This document shows, in pieces, positions 32,789-41,622 of a DNA stretch of 64,000 nt; the stretch's first letter is position 1, and each line of letters starts with the position of its first letter. The notes under the pieces were generated by a model, which saw only the letters and a list, made by a program, of their open reading frames with translations, did no database searches and was not told the DNA's origin. Both the position numbers and the translations under genes were made by a program. Source of the DNA: Mycobacterium sp. OAS707 (GTDB taxonomy: Bacteria; Actinomycetota; Actinomycetes; Mycobacteriales; Mycobacteriaceae); NCBI RefSeq assembly GCF_014873705.1, contig NZ_JADBDS010000004.1, positions 372,001 through 436,000 of the forward strand. The letters run 5' to 3'.

Positions 32789-33257
32789 CGTCGAGCTCAG
32801 CGCGGAACGCCCGCATCGCGTCGATCACCGCCGTGAAGGTGCGATGGGCGGCAGCCAGGTCGGCGTCGGGAATGCCTGCCAGTGCACGCCTGGTGTGCTC
32901 TGCGAGCGGAGTGAAGAAGCCGCGGGCGACGTCCATGCCGTGATCCGCCACCCGCAGGATCACCTTTCTCCTGTCGGCAGGATCGGACTCGCGGCGGACG
33001 TGACCGGACGCGATCATCCGCTCCACCAGATACGTGATCGCCGCACCCGACACGCCCATCTGGTGCCGAAGATCGCCGGCGGTCAGCGGAGCGCCAGCGG
33101 CCTCGGCGACCATGATGTGCAGCAGCGCGCGGAAATCGTTGGCCGCCACTTCATGTCGGCCCGCGAAGTGCCGCCCGATCTGATCCGACTCGGCCGTCAT
33201 CGCCCGCACGTCGGCGGCGATCACCGATTCCAGAGCCCCGCGGGCGGCCTTCGGCAT
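32775..33257 (-). CDS. MarR-family transcriptional regulator
   Basis: A 160-residue winged-helix regulator: ANDFRALLHIMVAE, LTAGDLRHQMGVSGAAITYLVERMI (recognition helix region) and the wing HVRRESDPADRRKVILRV. It is divergent from an MMPL transporter with 57 bp between, and an inverted repeat lies in that gap, so local control of the transporter and autoregulation are likely. The ligand is unknown. Confidence 0.9.
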   Translation of the reverse strand: MPKAARGALESVIAADVRAMTAESDQIGRHFAGRHEVAANDFRALLHIMVAEAAGAPLTAGDLRHQMGVSGAAITYLVERMIASGHVRRESDPADRRKVILRVADHGMDVARGFFTPLAEHTRRALAGIPDADLAAAHRTFTAVIDAMRAFRAELDASPG

Positions 33258-33278
33258 TGCTTCAGCATAGTCACATAC

Positions 33279-33311
33279 ATTTCAGTTGATTAAATGTTAA
33301 GTATCTGAAAT
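33279..33311. promoter_or_regulatory. Inverted repeat in the MarR/MMPL divergent promoter
   Basis: ATTTCAG (33279-33285) and CTGAAAT (33305-33311) are perfect inverted arms separated by 19 bp of AT-rich sequence in an otherwise GC-rich region. It fills the space between the two divergent starts and ends 4 bp before the transporter ATG. It is the likely MarR operator. Confidence 0.7.
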
Positions 33312-33314
33312 ATT

Positions 33315-35360
33315 ATGGACATGTCGCACCGCCTGTCCTGGGTGTCGGCGGTCCTCGTCGTGGTCGTCTCCGGCGTCCTGATGGGACTGCTCGGCGCCGA
33401 CGAGTCCAACCAGCGGTCACCGCTCCCCGTCCCCGCAGACGCCGAGTCCATGCGTGCCGATGCGTTACGCGCGCAGTTCCCCGGCGGCGACAAAGCGCCC
33501 GTCATCGTCGTGGTTAGCCGGCGCGACGGCGAAGCACTGAGCCCGGCCGATCTGGCAGCCGTGCAGCAAGGCCCGCTGCAGGTTTCCGGTGACGGCCGCG
33601 CAGCGCTGACTGCCATTCCGATGGACGCGAAATTATCGGGGTTCGCGCTCAACGACGCCGTCAAGTCCGTGCGGGACAACGTCTCCCGAGGTGCGCCCGC
33701 CGATCTGCGTGTCGAGGTGACAGGCGGACCCGCATTCGGTGCCGATATCGCGAACTCGTTTTCCGGCGCCAACATCACACTGTTGGCGGTGACGGCGGCC
33801 GTGGTCGCACTGCTGCTGATCATCACCTACCGCTCACCGGTGTTGTGGCTGGTTCCGCTTGCGGTGATCGGATTCGCCGACCGCGTCGCTTCGGTGGTGG
33901 GCAGCGCGATCGCCGAGGCGGTTGGCATGCAACCCGACGGTTCGACATCCGGCATCACCAGCGTGCTGGTGTTCGGAGCAGGGACGAACTATGCGCTGCT
34001 GCTCATCTCACGCTATCGAGAAGAGTTGGGCCGTACCGATGATCATCGATCTGCACTTGCGGTGGCGGTGCGGCGAGCCGGACCCGCGATCGTCGCGAGC
34101 AACGCGACGGTGGTGCTCGCACTGCTCACCCTGGTGTTCGCCGCGTCACCGAGCACCCGCAGCCTTGGTGTGCAGGCCGCGGCCGGACTTGTTGTCGCGG
34201 CCGGCTACGTGCTGGTGGTGCTTCCGCCGCTGCTCGGGTTGTTCGGCAAGCGGCTGTTCTGGCCGTTCATCCCGCACGTCGGTGCCAATCCCCTTACCGA
34301 GAGCGGGATCTGGCACCGAATCGCCGATGCGGTCGCCCGCAGGCCTGCCGTCGTGTCGGCCGTGGCCATCGCGGCGCTCGCGGCACTGTGCACCGGCCTG
34401 CTGACCACACCGACGGGCTTGTCGCAGACCGAACAGTTCCGGGTACAGGCCGAATCGGTCAGCGGCTACCAGACGCTGGCTGAGCACTTCCCCAGTGGGC
34501 TGACCGATCCCACCCGCGTCATCGGGCCGACCGCCCGCGCCGCCGACATCCAGAAAGCGATCACTGATACGCCGGGAGTCGTATCCGCGGCGCCCGCAGG
34601 CGAGTCGCCCGACGGGCTGAGCCAATGGTCGGTGGTCCTGGACACCGCGCCTGCATCCGCAGGAGCCTTCAAAACCATTGATGCGCTGCGCGATTCGACC
34701 CACGCGGTCGACGCCAGGGTGCTGGTCGGCGGATCCGACGCTCAGGCCAGAGATGCCAGCGCCGCCGCGGCGCGCGACAGGATCGTGATCATTCCGCTGA
34801 TCCTGGCGGTCGTACTGACCGTGCTCTACGTGCTGCTGCGCTCGGCGCTGGCACCCCTGGTTCTGGTCGCGGTGACGGTGTTGAGCGCGCTCGCGGCACT
34901 CGGACTGGGCGGCTGGGCCAGTGTGCACCTGTTCGGCTTTCCGGCCCTGGACAACACCGCGCCGCTGTTCGCCTTCCTGTTCCTCGTCGCACTCGGCGTC
35001 GACTACACGATCTTCCTGGTCACCCGGGCACGCGAGGAGACACTCGGACACGGCACGCGAGACGGCATCGTCCGAGCGGTGTCGGCGACGGGTGCCGTCA
35101 TCACCAGTGCGGGCATCGTGCTGGCCGCGGTGTTCTGCGTGCTCGGTGTGCTGCCGCTGATCGTGCTGACGCAGATCGGGATCATCGTCGGGCTGGGCAT
35201 CCTGCTGGACACGTTCGTGGTGCGCACGGTGATCATTCCTGCGCTGTTCACGCTGATCGGACCGCGCATCTGGTGGCCAGCGCTACGCGCGGACTACGGT
35301 GCCAACGATGGAGGAACACGAGGTCGACACCGCGCTGGGGCGGGTGCACGTCCGCACTAG
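33315..35360 (+). CDS. MMPL-family RND transporter
   Basis: A 681-residue RND exporter of the actinobacterial MMPL type with two repeats, each with a large extracytoplasmic loop and five or six helices. In the second repeat VALGVDYTIFLVTRAREE carries Asp563 of the proton relay. In the first repeat the equivalent motif reads GAGTNYALLLISRYREEL with Asn225 where relatives normally have Asp. Transport of lipids or drugs is typical of the family. It is probably controlled by the divergent MarR gene. The following hydrolase gene starts 53 bp inside its 3' end. Confidence 0.9.
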   Translation: MDMSHRLSWVSAVLVVVVSGVLMGLLGADESNQRSPLPVPADAESMRADALRAQFPGGDKAPVIVVVSRRDGEALSPADLAAVQQGPLQVSGDGRAALTAIPMDAKLSGFALNDAVKSVRDNVSRGAPADLRVEVTGGPAFGADIANSFSGANITLLAVTAAVVALLLIITYRSPVLWLVPLAVIGFADRVASVVGSAIAEAVGMQPDGSTSGITSVLVFGAGTNYALLLISRYREELGRTDDHRSALAVAVRRAGPAIVASNATVVLALLTLVFAASPSTRSLGVQAAAGLVVAAGYVLVVLPPLLGLFGKRLFWPFIPHVGANPLTESGIWHRIADAVARRPAVVSAVAIAALAALCTGLLTTPTGLSQTEQFRVQAESVSGYQTLAEHFPSGLTDPTRVIGPTARAADIQKAITDTPGVVSAAPAGESPDGLSQWSVVLDTAPASAGAFKTIDALRDSTHAVDARVLVGGSDAQARDASAAAARDRIVIIPLILAVVLTVLYVLLRSALAPLVLVAVTVLSALAALGLGGWASVHLFGFPALDNTAPLFAFLFLVALGVDYTIFLVTRAREETLGHGTRDGIVRAVSATGAVITSAGIVLAAVFCVLGVLPLIVLTQIGIIVGLGILLDTFVVRTVIIPALFTLIGPRIWWPALRADYGANDGGTRGRHRAGAGARPH

Positions 35361-36114
35361 CGGCAGCGGTGAGCCGATGATGTTCTGGCCCAGCCTGCTG
35401 ATGACCGGAGACATGTGGGCGGCGCAGGCCGAGCATTTCAGCGCAGAGCATCAGGTGATCCTGGTCGACCCGCCGGGCTTCGGCGAGAGCCAAAGGCTAA
35501 CGGCGACATTCACTTTCGACGACTGCGCGCGCTGCATCGTCGACATCCTCGACGGCCTCGGGGTGCAGCGGACGCACTTCGTCGGCAATTCGTGGGGCGG
35601 CATGATCGGTGGAACGTTCGCGGCCGGCTACCCCGATCGCGTCGGCAGCGCCGTGTTGATGAACTGCACCGCGTCACCCGCGGGTACCCGGCAGAAGATC
35701 GAATACGGCTTCCTGCTGCGGACGGTAGGCCTGCTCGGCGGCGTCCGGCCGCCGTTGACGCGCTCGGTGCTCAAGGCATTCCTCGGCCCGACCACGTTCC
35801 GCACCCGGCCCGACGTGGTGGCGTTCGTGCGCGAATCGGTCCAGCGGGTCGACATTCGATCCGGTAGGTGGGCGGTGCGCAGCGTGGTGCCGCGACGACC
35901 CGATCAGTTGGCGCTGCTGGCGAAGGTGCGGACGCCCGTGTTGGTGGTCGCCGGAATCGAGGACGCGACGTTCCCGGTGGCAGAGACGATGGCGATGGCC
36001 GAGGCGATTCCCGGCGCGGCCAGCGCGGTGCTCGACGGGGTGGCGCACCTTGCCGCGCTGGAGAACCCTGCGCTTGTCAACAAGCTGATCGGGGAGTTTG
36101 TCTCCCGCGAGTAG
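35308..36114 (+). CDS. Alpha/beta-fold hydrolase
   Basis: A 268-residue alpha/beta hydrolase. The nucleophile Ser95 is in FVGNSWGGMIGG; the acid is probably Asp in VVAGIEDATFPVAE and the base His in GVAHLAALENP. The ATG at 35308 lies inside the MMPL gene in another frame; a GTG at 35299 is also possible. It is followed after 9 bp by a P450 gene, so transporter, hydrolase, P450 and ferredoxin could be one transcription unit. Confidence 0.9.
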   Translation: MEEHEVDTALGRVHVRTSGSGEPMMFWPSLLMTGDMWAAQAEHFSAEHQVILVDPPGFGESQRLTATFTFDDCARCIVDILDGLGVQRTHFVGNSWGGMIGGTFAAGYPDRVGSAVLMNCTASPAGTRQKIEYGFLLRTVGLLGGVRPPLTRSVLKAFLGPTTFRTRPDVVAFVRESVQRVDIRSGRWAVRSVVPRRPDQLALLAKVRTPVLVVAGIEDATFPVAETMAMAEAIPGAASAVLDGVAHLAALENPALVNKLIGEFVSRE

Positions 36115-36123
36115 CGTCGTTCT

Positions 36124-37329
36124 ATGACCCAAGCGCCGGAGTTGCCGCCCCTTCACATGCGGCGCGATGCGTTCGATCCCACCCCCGCACTTCGGGAGAT
36201 CCGCGAGACCGACGGTGTGCGCACCATGGTCAATTCGTTCGGCATGACGGTGTACCTGGTCACCCGCCACGAGGACATCAAGGCGGTGCTGTCGGACCAC
36301 GAGCGGTTCTCCAACGGCAGGCCGCCCGGTTTCGTCCTGCCCGGCGCGCCGCAGATTTCAGAGCAGGAAGTGGCCAGCGCACGGGCGGGCAACCTGCTGA
36401 GCCTCGACCCGCCCGAGCATCAGCGGCTGCGGCGGATGCTGACGGCCGAATTCACGATCCGACGGATGAGGCTGCTCGAACCGCGCATCGCCGAGATCGT
36501 CGACGGACAACTGGATCTGATGGAAAAAACCGGTCCGCCAGTCGATTTGGTTGAGACTTTCGCGCTGCCGATCCCGTCGCTGGTGATCTGCGAGCTGATC
36601 GGTGTGCCGTACGACGACCGCGACGACTTCCAACAGCGCAGCGCCCGCCAGTTGGATCTGTCGATTCCCATTCCCGAGCGGCTGGAGTTGCAGCGGCAGA
36701 GCCGCGCCTACATGGGCTCACTTGTCGAGCGGGCGCGCAGACAACCCGGGGAAGACATCCTCGGCATGCTGGTGCGCGAGCACGGCGACGAGTTGACCGA
36801 TGACGAACTCATCGGCATTGCAAGCCTTTTGCTGCTCGCCGGACACGAGACGACGTCGAACATGCTGGGCCTCGGAACGCTGGCGCTGCTGCGACATCCC
36901 GACCAGCTGGCGGCGGTGCGCGACGATCCGGACGCGGTGGGGCCCGCCGTCGAGGAGCTGCTACGCTGGCTGTCCATCGTGCACAGCGCGATTCCGCGGA
37001 TCACCACCACGGACGTCGAGATCGCCGGTGTGGCGATTCCCGCGGGTGAGTTGGTGTTCGTGTCGCTGCCGTCGGGCAATCGCGATCCGGACTTCATCGA
37101 CTCGGCGGAGGTGTTCGACATTCGGCGCGGGGCGCCGGGGCATCTGGCGTTCGGCCACGGTGTGCACCATTGTCTCGGTGCGCCGCTGGCGCGGATGGAG
37201 ATGCGAATCGGGTTCCCGGCGTTGTTGCGTCGCTTCCCGTCGTTGGCGTTGGCCGAAGACTTCGCCGATGTGCCGTTCCGGTCGTTTCATTTCATCTACG
37301 GTCTGAAATCGCTGGAGGTGACGTGGTGA
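36124..37329 (+). CDS. Cytochrome P450
   Basis: A 401-residue bacterial P450. The I-helix oxygen-binding motif is LLLAGHETTSN, the ExxR of helix K is in EELLRWLS, and the heme-binding loop FGHGVHHCLGAPLARME gives Cys350 as the thiolate ligand. Electrons likely come from the ferredoxin encoded directly downstream (GTG overlaps the P450 TGA). The substrate is not predictable; the co-located hydrolase may process the product or precursor. Confidence 0.95.
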   Translation: MTQAPELPPLHMRRDAFDPTPALREIRETDGVRTMVNSFGMTVYLVTRHEDIKAVLSDHERFSNGRPPGFVLPGAPQISEQEVASARAGNLLSLDPPEHQRLRRMLTAEFTIRRMRLLEPRIAEIVDGQLDLMEKTGPPVDLVETFALPIPSLVICELIGVPYDDRDDFQQRSARQLDLSIPIPERLELQRQSRAYMGSLVERARRQPGEDILGMLVREHGDELTDDELIGIASLLLLAGHETTSNMLGLGTLALLRHPDQLAAVRDDPDAVGPAVEELLRWLSIVHSAIPRITTTDVEIAGVAIPAGELVFVSLPSGNRDPDFIDSAEVFDIRRGAPGHLAFGHGVHHCLGAPLARMEMRIGFPALLRRFPSLALAEDFADVPFRSFHFIYGLKSLEVTW

Positions 37330-37517
37330 GAGTTTCAGCGGATCGCGACGTTTGCATCAGCGCGGGCAACTGCGTGATGGCGGCTGGCGCGGTGTTCGAT
37401 CAGGACGACGACGGCATCGTCGTGGTGCTGGTCGACGAGGTTCCCGAGAGTGAAGAAGCACATGCCCGCGAGGCGGTAAAGCTGTGTCCGTCAGAGGCTT
37501 TGCGGATCACCGACTAG
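37326..37517 (+). CDS. [3Fe-4S] ferredoxin
   Basis: A 63-residue ferredoxin with CISAGNC near the N-terminus and CPSEAL near the end, the three-Cys set of P450-linked 3Fe-4S ferredoxins, and the conserved FDQDDDGIVVVL between them. The GTG start overlaps the P450 stop by 3 bp, making it the dedicated redox partner. Its stop overlaps the convergent membrane gene by 4 bp. Confidence 0.93.
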   Translation: MRVSADRDVCISAGNCVMAAGAVFDQDDDGIVVVLVDEVPESEEAHAREAVKLCPSEALRITD

Positions 37518-38167
37518 TCGTCGTGATCGAGGTCGATGACGCCGGCGCGCGCCAGTAGCAGCAGGCTGACCACCAGCACCCATACCGGAAACGCAAGCAC
37601 GAGCCACATCGTGATGTCGCTTGCGACCAAAAGGCCAACGGCGGCAAGGTAACTCACCGCGACCAGCCAGCGCGGCATGAGTCCGGTCTTGAGCCAGATG
37701 GTCGCCAACGAGATCATGAACACCGCGGCCATCCGCAGCGCGTAGGTCTTCGACACGGTCAACAGCACCATCTGGCCGAACGTCGCGACATGTGGATCAA
37801 CCGCCGCGTGGCTGCGCTCCAGTCCGGCGCCGACGCCGGCTGCCACGAACATCATCGCAAGGAACAGCAGCCCGCTGCCGAGGAAGACCGTCGAGAAGAA
37901 CTTGTCCTCGTAGCGGCCGAGCCCGTCGCGCACCACGCCCATGAACCACAGGAACGCGATCGCCGCGAACGGCATGATCGTCGCGGCGGTCTTGAGATTC
38001 GTGCTGCCCGTCTGCAGCCATTGCGCACCAGGGTCTTCGCCCTCCGGCAGCGCTAAGCGGATGAGCACCAACGAGGTACCGAACAGCAATGCGAACAACA
38101 CACCCGCCACAGCCGCGGCGCGCGGCGTCGACAGGCTGCGCAGGCGGTCGGCTGGCGGATTCGTCAC
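37514..38167 (-). CDS. Hypothetical integral membrane protein
   Basis: A 217-residue protein with five or six predicted helices, among them AAVAGVLFALLFGTSLVLI, TIMPFAAIAFLWFMGVV, GSGLLFLAMMFVAAGVGAG and a C-terminal pair ending in LVVSLLLLARAG. No catalytic or transport motif is recognised. It shares strand with, and lies 18 bp downstream of, the thioesterase gene. Confidence 0.75.
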   Translation of the reverse strand: MTNPPADRLRSLSTPRAAAVAGVLFALLFGTSLVLIRLALPEGEDPGAQWLQTGSTNLKTAATIMPFAAIAFLWFMGVVRDGLGRYEDKFFSTVFLGSGLLFLAMMFVAAGVGAGLERSHAAVDPHVATFGQMVLLTVSKTYALRMAAVFMISLATIWLKTGLMPRWLVAVSYLAAVGLLVASDITMWLVLAFPVWVLVVSLLLLARAGVIDLDHDD

Positions 38168-38185
38168 GCCGTCATCGTGACACGG

Positions 38186-38824
38186 CTAGGGCTGGCCCGG
38201 GAGCAATCTGATCATCAGCCCGTTGGCTTCTGCCAGCACGTTGTCCTCAGGATCATGCAGTGACGCGTTGACGAACGCCTTGCGGCCCTCGACCTCACGC
38301 ACCCAACCGCGTGCGGTCAGCGGCGTGTCGATCGGCGTCACCTTGCGGTAGTCGACATGCAGGAACGCCGTGCGGCTGATCGGGCGGCCCGCCGCGTGGA
38401 TCACCATCCCGAACACCGAGTCGAACAGCAGTGGCAGCACGCCGCCGTGCACCGCATAGTTGCCACCGACCGAGAACCTGCTGAATTGCACGCTCAATTC
38501 GACGCCGTCGGGTTCGAACTTGATCAGCCGGTACGGCGGCATCAACAGGCTGCCCGCGCCGGGTAGCGACGGGACCCGGTTGGCAGGGCCGACACCCTCG
38601 GCCGCCTCGAACGGCCCGAGCAGCTTGACCAGTTCCTCGGCACGATCGGCGGCCAGATCCCAAGTGTCGCTGTCGGGATCGGCCGACACCGCCAGATCTT
38701 GCGCCCGGCGCATCGCGGTCAGAAACCGTCCGAATCCCGGACCGGGCTCGGCTGCTTCGAAATTCGGGAACCCGCCGTGTTTGTCGTAATCGGGATCGGC
38801 GAGATGTGGGTCGTCCGTCGTCAC
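38186..38824 (-). CDS. PaaI-like hotdog-fold thioesterase
   Basis: A 212-residue protein whose C-terminal 140 residues form a hotdog thioesterase: RFSVGGNYAVHGGVLPLLFDSVFGMV (split), LHVDYRKVTPIDTPLTARGW and GRKAFVNASL. It probably hydrolyses acyl-CoA. The GTG at 38824 overlaps the purA stop by 4 bp, so it is in the purA operon; the long frame reaching 39712 runs antisense-free through purA and is not used. Confidence 0.88.
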   Translation of the reverse strand: MTTDDPHLADPDYDKHGGFPNFEAAEPGPGFGRFLTAMRRAQDLAVSADPDSDTWDLAADRAEELVKLLGPFEAAEGVGPANRVPSLPGAGSLLMPPYRLIKFEPDGVELSVQFSRFSVGGNYAVHGGVLPLLFDSVFGMVIHAAGRPISRTAFLHVDYRKVTPIDTPLTARGWVREVEGRKAFVNASLHDPEDNVLAEANGLMIRLLPGQP

Positions 38825-40116
38825 CGCGCCGCCAGGATGTCGCGACGCACGATGGTCTGCTCGCGGCCCGGCCCCACCCCGATGCACGAAACATGTGCTC
38901 CGGCAAGCTCTTCCAGCCGCAGCACATAGTCGCGCGCCTTGGCAGGAAGATCGTCGAACTCCCTGGCGTCGGAGATGTCCTCCCACCAGCCGGGCAGTTC
39001 CTCGTAAACCGGCTCCGCACGGGCGATCTCGCTCTGGGTCATCGGCATCTCGTCGGTGCGTTTGCCGTCCACGGTGTAGCCGATGCAGATGGGCACCGTT
39101 TCCAGGCTGGACAGCACGTCGAGCTTGGTCAGGAAGTAATCGGTGATCCCGTTGACCCGGGTGGCGTAGCGGGCGATGACCGCGTCGAACCATCCGCAGC
39201 GGCGGCGCCGGCCGGTCGTCACCCCGAACTCGCCGCCCGTCTTCGACAGGTATTCGCCGAACTGATCGAACAACTCGGTGGGGAATGGCCCCGAACCGAC
39301 CCGCGTGGTGTAGGCCTTCAAGATTCCGAGCACGGTGGTGATCCGGGTCGGGCCGATACCCGATCCGACGGCCGCACCGCCCGCGGTCGGATTCGACGAT
39401 GTGACAAAGGGATACGTGCCGTGGTCGACGTCGAGCAGTGTGCCCTGCGAACCCTCGAGCAGCACCGTCTCGCCCTGCTCCAGTGCCTTGTTCAGCAGGT
39501 AGCGCGTGTCGGCGATGCGGTGCTTGAACCCCTCGGCCTCGGTCAGCAGGTCCTCGACCACTTCCGCGGCCTCCAGCGCCTTGCGGTTGTAGATCTTGAC
39601 CAACATCTGGTTCTTCAATTCCAGTGCAGCCTCGATCTTTTGGGCCAGCAGCGACTCGTCGAGCACGTCGGCGACGCGAATCCCGATGCGCGCGATCTTG
39701 TCCTGGTAACACGGGCCGATACCGCGGCCGGTGGTGCCGATCTTCTTGCTGCCCGCATAACGCTCGACCACCTTGTCGATCGCCACGTGATACGGCATCA
39801 ACAGGTGCGCGTCGGCGGAGATCAACAGTCGCTCGGTGTCGACACCGCGATCTTCCAGGCCTTTGAGCTCGGTGAGCAGCACGGCCGGATCGACCACGAC
39901 CCCGTTACCGATCACGTTGGTGACGCCCGGGGTGAGGATGCCCGAGGGGATCAGGTGGAGGGCGAAGTTCTCGCCGCTCGGCAGCACCACCGTGTGACCG
40001 GCGTTGTTGCCACCCTGGTAACGAACCACCCATTGGACGCGGCCACCGAGCAGATCGGTCGCCTTTCCTTTGCCCTCGTCCCCCCATTGGGCACCGATGA
40101 GCACGATTGCCGGCAT
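38821..40116 (-). CDS. purA: Adenylosuccinate synthetase PurA
   Basis: A 431-residue GTP-dependent ligase joining IMP and aspartate on the route to AMP. It opens IVLIGAQWGDEGKGKATDLL (the GTP-binding loop and catalytic Asp), then YQGGNNAGHTV, IGTTGRGIGPCYQDK, LLEGSQGTLLDVDHGTYP and TTGRRRRCGWFD. Length is normal. The frame is open for a further 954 bp upstream, but the added sequence is antisense to the next gene and lacks family features. The M. tuberculosis counterpart is Rv0357c. Confidence 0.97.
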   Translation of the reverse strand: MPAIVLIGAQWGDEGKGKATDLLGGRVQWVVRYQGGNNAGHTVVLPSGENFALHLIPSGILTPGVTNVIGNGVVVDPAVLLTELKGLEDRGVDTERLLISADAHLLMPYHVAIDKVVERYAGSKKIGTTGRGIGPCYQDKIARIGIRVADVLDESLLAQKIEAALELKNQMLVKIYNRKALEAAEVVEDLLTEAEGFKHRIADTRYLLNKALEQGETVLLEGSQGTLLDVDHGTYPFVTSSNPTAGGAAVGSGIGPTRITTVLGILKAYTTRVGSGPFPTELFDQFGEYLSKTGGEFGVTTGRRRRCGWFDAVIARYATRVNGITDYFLTKLDVLSSLETVPICIGYTVDGKRTDEMPMTQSEIARAEPVYEELPGWWEDISDAREFDDLPAKARDYVLRLEELAGAHVSCIGVGPGREQTIVRRDILAAR

Positions 40117-40197
40117 GGCATAGTCTCCCGCTTTATCTGCCTCAAAACTGTGGCAGCCGGTGACCCACCCTATCCCAGCCCGCCACGAGGAGCCGTC

Positions 40198-40788
40198 TTG
40201 ACCACAGCAGACGTTGTGGTGTTGCTGGTGGGCGGCCATCGGGTGCCCCGCGCGCTGCGCGATCTGCCTGCCGTCGGCATCGATGACGTCACCGGCCACG
40301 GCAGGGTCATCGTGGTGGGCTCGGACGCCGATCTGGCCGCCGTACTGACGCGCCTGCTGAAGGCGGATCGGCTGGACGTCGAGGTCGGCCACGTACGTCG
40401 ACCCTGGCAGGCCCGGCGGGTCCTGGCCGGCCGGGCCCAACGGGTTCCGCTGATCCGCGACGAAACCGGCACCGTGATCGTCGGCGCCGCGCACTGGTTG
40501 CCGCCGAACGCAGCAGCCAGCACCATCACCGGCGAAGCAGTCACCGATGACACCGTGCTGTTCGACGGCCACGCGACGGGGGTGCGCATCGAGCCGACCG
40601 AGACGATGCCCGGTCTGCGCGCCAGCGTGCTGACGCCCCGCATGCGCCCGAAGCGCTGGGTGACCGGGCGCGCCGCCCAGCTCGGGACCGACGCAGCGCT
40701 GGTGGTGCGCGACGGCGTCCCCGTCCCGCGGCCGGTTCGGCGGTCGACGTTCTATCGACACACCCAAGGCTGGCTGCGCGTTAGGTAG
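40198..40788 (+). CDS. Conserved hypothetical protein (Rv0358-like)
   Basis: A 196-residue protein. The TTG start at 40198 follows a GAGGAG ribosome-binding site. The first 80 residues look like a Rossmann-type alpha/beta unit (VVVLLVGGHRVP, GRVIVVGSDADLAAVLTRLLKADRLDVEV), the rest has DETGTVIVGAAHWLPP and ends in basic residues. It is divergent from purA and 9 bp upstream of the M50 protease gene, as in M. tuberculosis. Function not known. Confidence 0.8.
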   Translation: MTTADVVVLLVGGHRVPRALRDLPAVGIDDVTGHGRVIVVGSDADLAAVLTRLLKADRLDVEVGHVRRPWQARRVLAGRAQRVPLIRDETGTVIVGAAHWLPPNAAASTITGEAVTDDTVLFDGHATGVRIEPTETMPGLRASVLTPRMRPKRWVTGRAAQLGTDAALVVRDGVPVPRPVRRSTFYRHTQGWLRVR

Positions 40789-40797
40789 CTTCGTGAC

Positions 40798-41577
40798 GTG
40801 AACATCCGCCCGCTGCGCCAGTCGGTGCGGCCCAGCCCGGTCTTCCTGGCGATCGTCGCGCTCACCGTCGTCGGCGGCGTGCTGGCCTGGCTGGCCGCAG
40901 ACCCCAGCGAGCCGCTGGCCCGCATCGGCGTCTTCGTCTTCGTGATCGCCGGCTTTCTGGTGTCGCTGTGCCTGCACGAGTTCGCGCACGCCTACACCGC
41001 ATGGCGCTTCGGCGACCGCGATGTCGAGGTGCGCGGCTACCTGACGCTGAACCCGCTGAAGTATTCGCACCCGCTGCTCTCGCTTGGGCTGCCCGCGCTG
41101 TTCATCGCGCTCGGTGGCATCGGACTGCCCGGTGGTGCGGTGTATGTGCGCACCTCATGGATGACCAAGCGGCAGAAGACCCTGGTGAGCCTGGCCGGGC
41201 CGGCCACCAACCTGGTGTTCGCGATCGTCGTGCTGGTGCTGACGAGTCTGCTCGCCGAGCAAGAACACCTGGTGTTCTGGGCTGCGATGGCTTTCCTGGG
41301 CTTCCTGCAGGTGACCGCCTTCGTGCTCAACATCCTTCCCGTGCCGGGGCTCGACGGCTACAGCGCGCTCGAACCGCACCTGAGCCCGCAGACCCAGCGC
41401 ATGCTGGAACCCGCCAAGGGCTGGGCGTTTTTCGTCCTGCTGCTGTTGCTGTTCACACCCCAGGTCAACGGCTGGTTCTTCGGCGCCATCGACTGGCTCT
41501 TCGGGTTGTCGGGGCTCAATCCCGACCTCTGGAAGGTCGGCATGCTGCTCACCCGGTTCTGGTCCGCCTGGTTCTGA
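40798..41577 (+). CDS. M50 (site-2 protease-type) membrane metalloprotease
   Basis: A 259-residue membrane protease with the zinc motif HEFAHAYTAWRFGD (His60, Glu61, His64) in the second helix and the third ligand in NILPVPGLDGYSALEPHL. Six helices are predicted. This compact SpoIVFB-like group lacks PDZ domains and cleaves within membranes; the substrate is unknown. M. tuberculosis Rv0359 is the positional equivalent. Confidence 0.9.
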   Translation: MNIRPLRQSVRPSPVFLAIVALTVVGGVLAWLAADPSEPLARIGVFVFVIAGFLVSLCLHEFAHAYTAWRFGDRDVEVRGYLTLNPLKYSHPLLSLGLPALFIALGGIGLPGGAVYVRTSWMTKRQKTLVSLAGPATNLVFAIVVLVLTSLLAEQEHLVFWAAMAFLGFLQVTAFVLNILPVPGLDGYSALEPHLSPQTQRMLEPAKGWAFFVLLLLLFTPQVNGWFFGAIDWLFGLSGLNPDLWKVGMLLTRFWSAWF

Positions 41578-41593
41578 CAGCAACCTTGCGACA

Positions 41594-41611
41594 TATGCGT
41601 CTTTACGCATA
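41594..41611 (+). promoter_or_regulatory. Perfect palindrome before the CDF metal exporter
   Basis: TATGCGT-CTTT-ACGCATA, 7-bp perfect arms with a 4-bp spacer, 11 bp upstream of the ATG at 41623. Size, AT-rich ends and position fit an operator for an ArsR/SmtB-type metal sensor such as NmtR or KmtR. No sensor gene is adjacent. Confidence 0.6.
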
Positions 41612-41622
41612 GATTGCAAGCC

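Noticed and set aside
38825..39712. Long N-terminal extension of the thioesterase
   Set aside because: The region is purA in another frame; the GTG at 38824 overlaps the purA stop as expected for a coupled gene.
40117..41070. Open extension of purA by more than 300 codons
   Set aside because: It is antisense to the genes at 40198 and 40798, and PurA proteins start at the MPAIVLIGAQWGD sequence.
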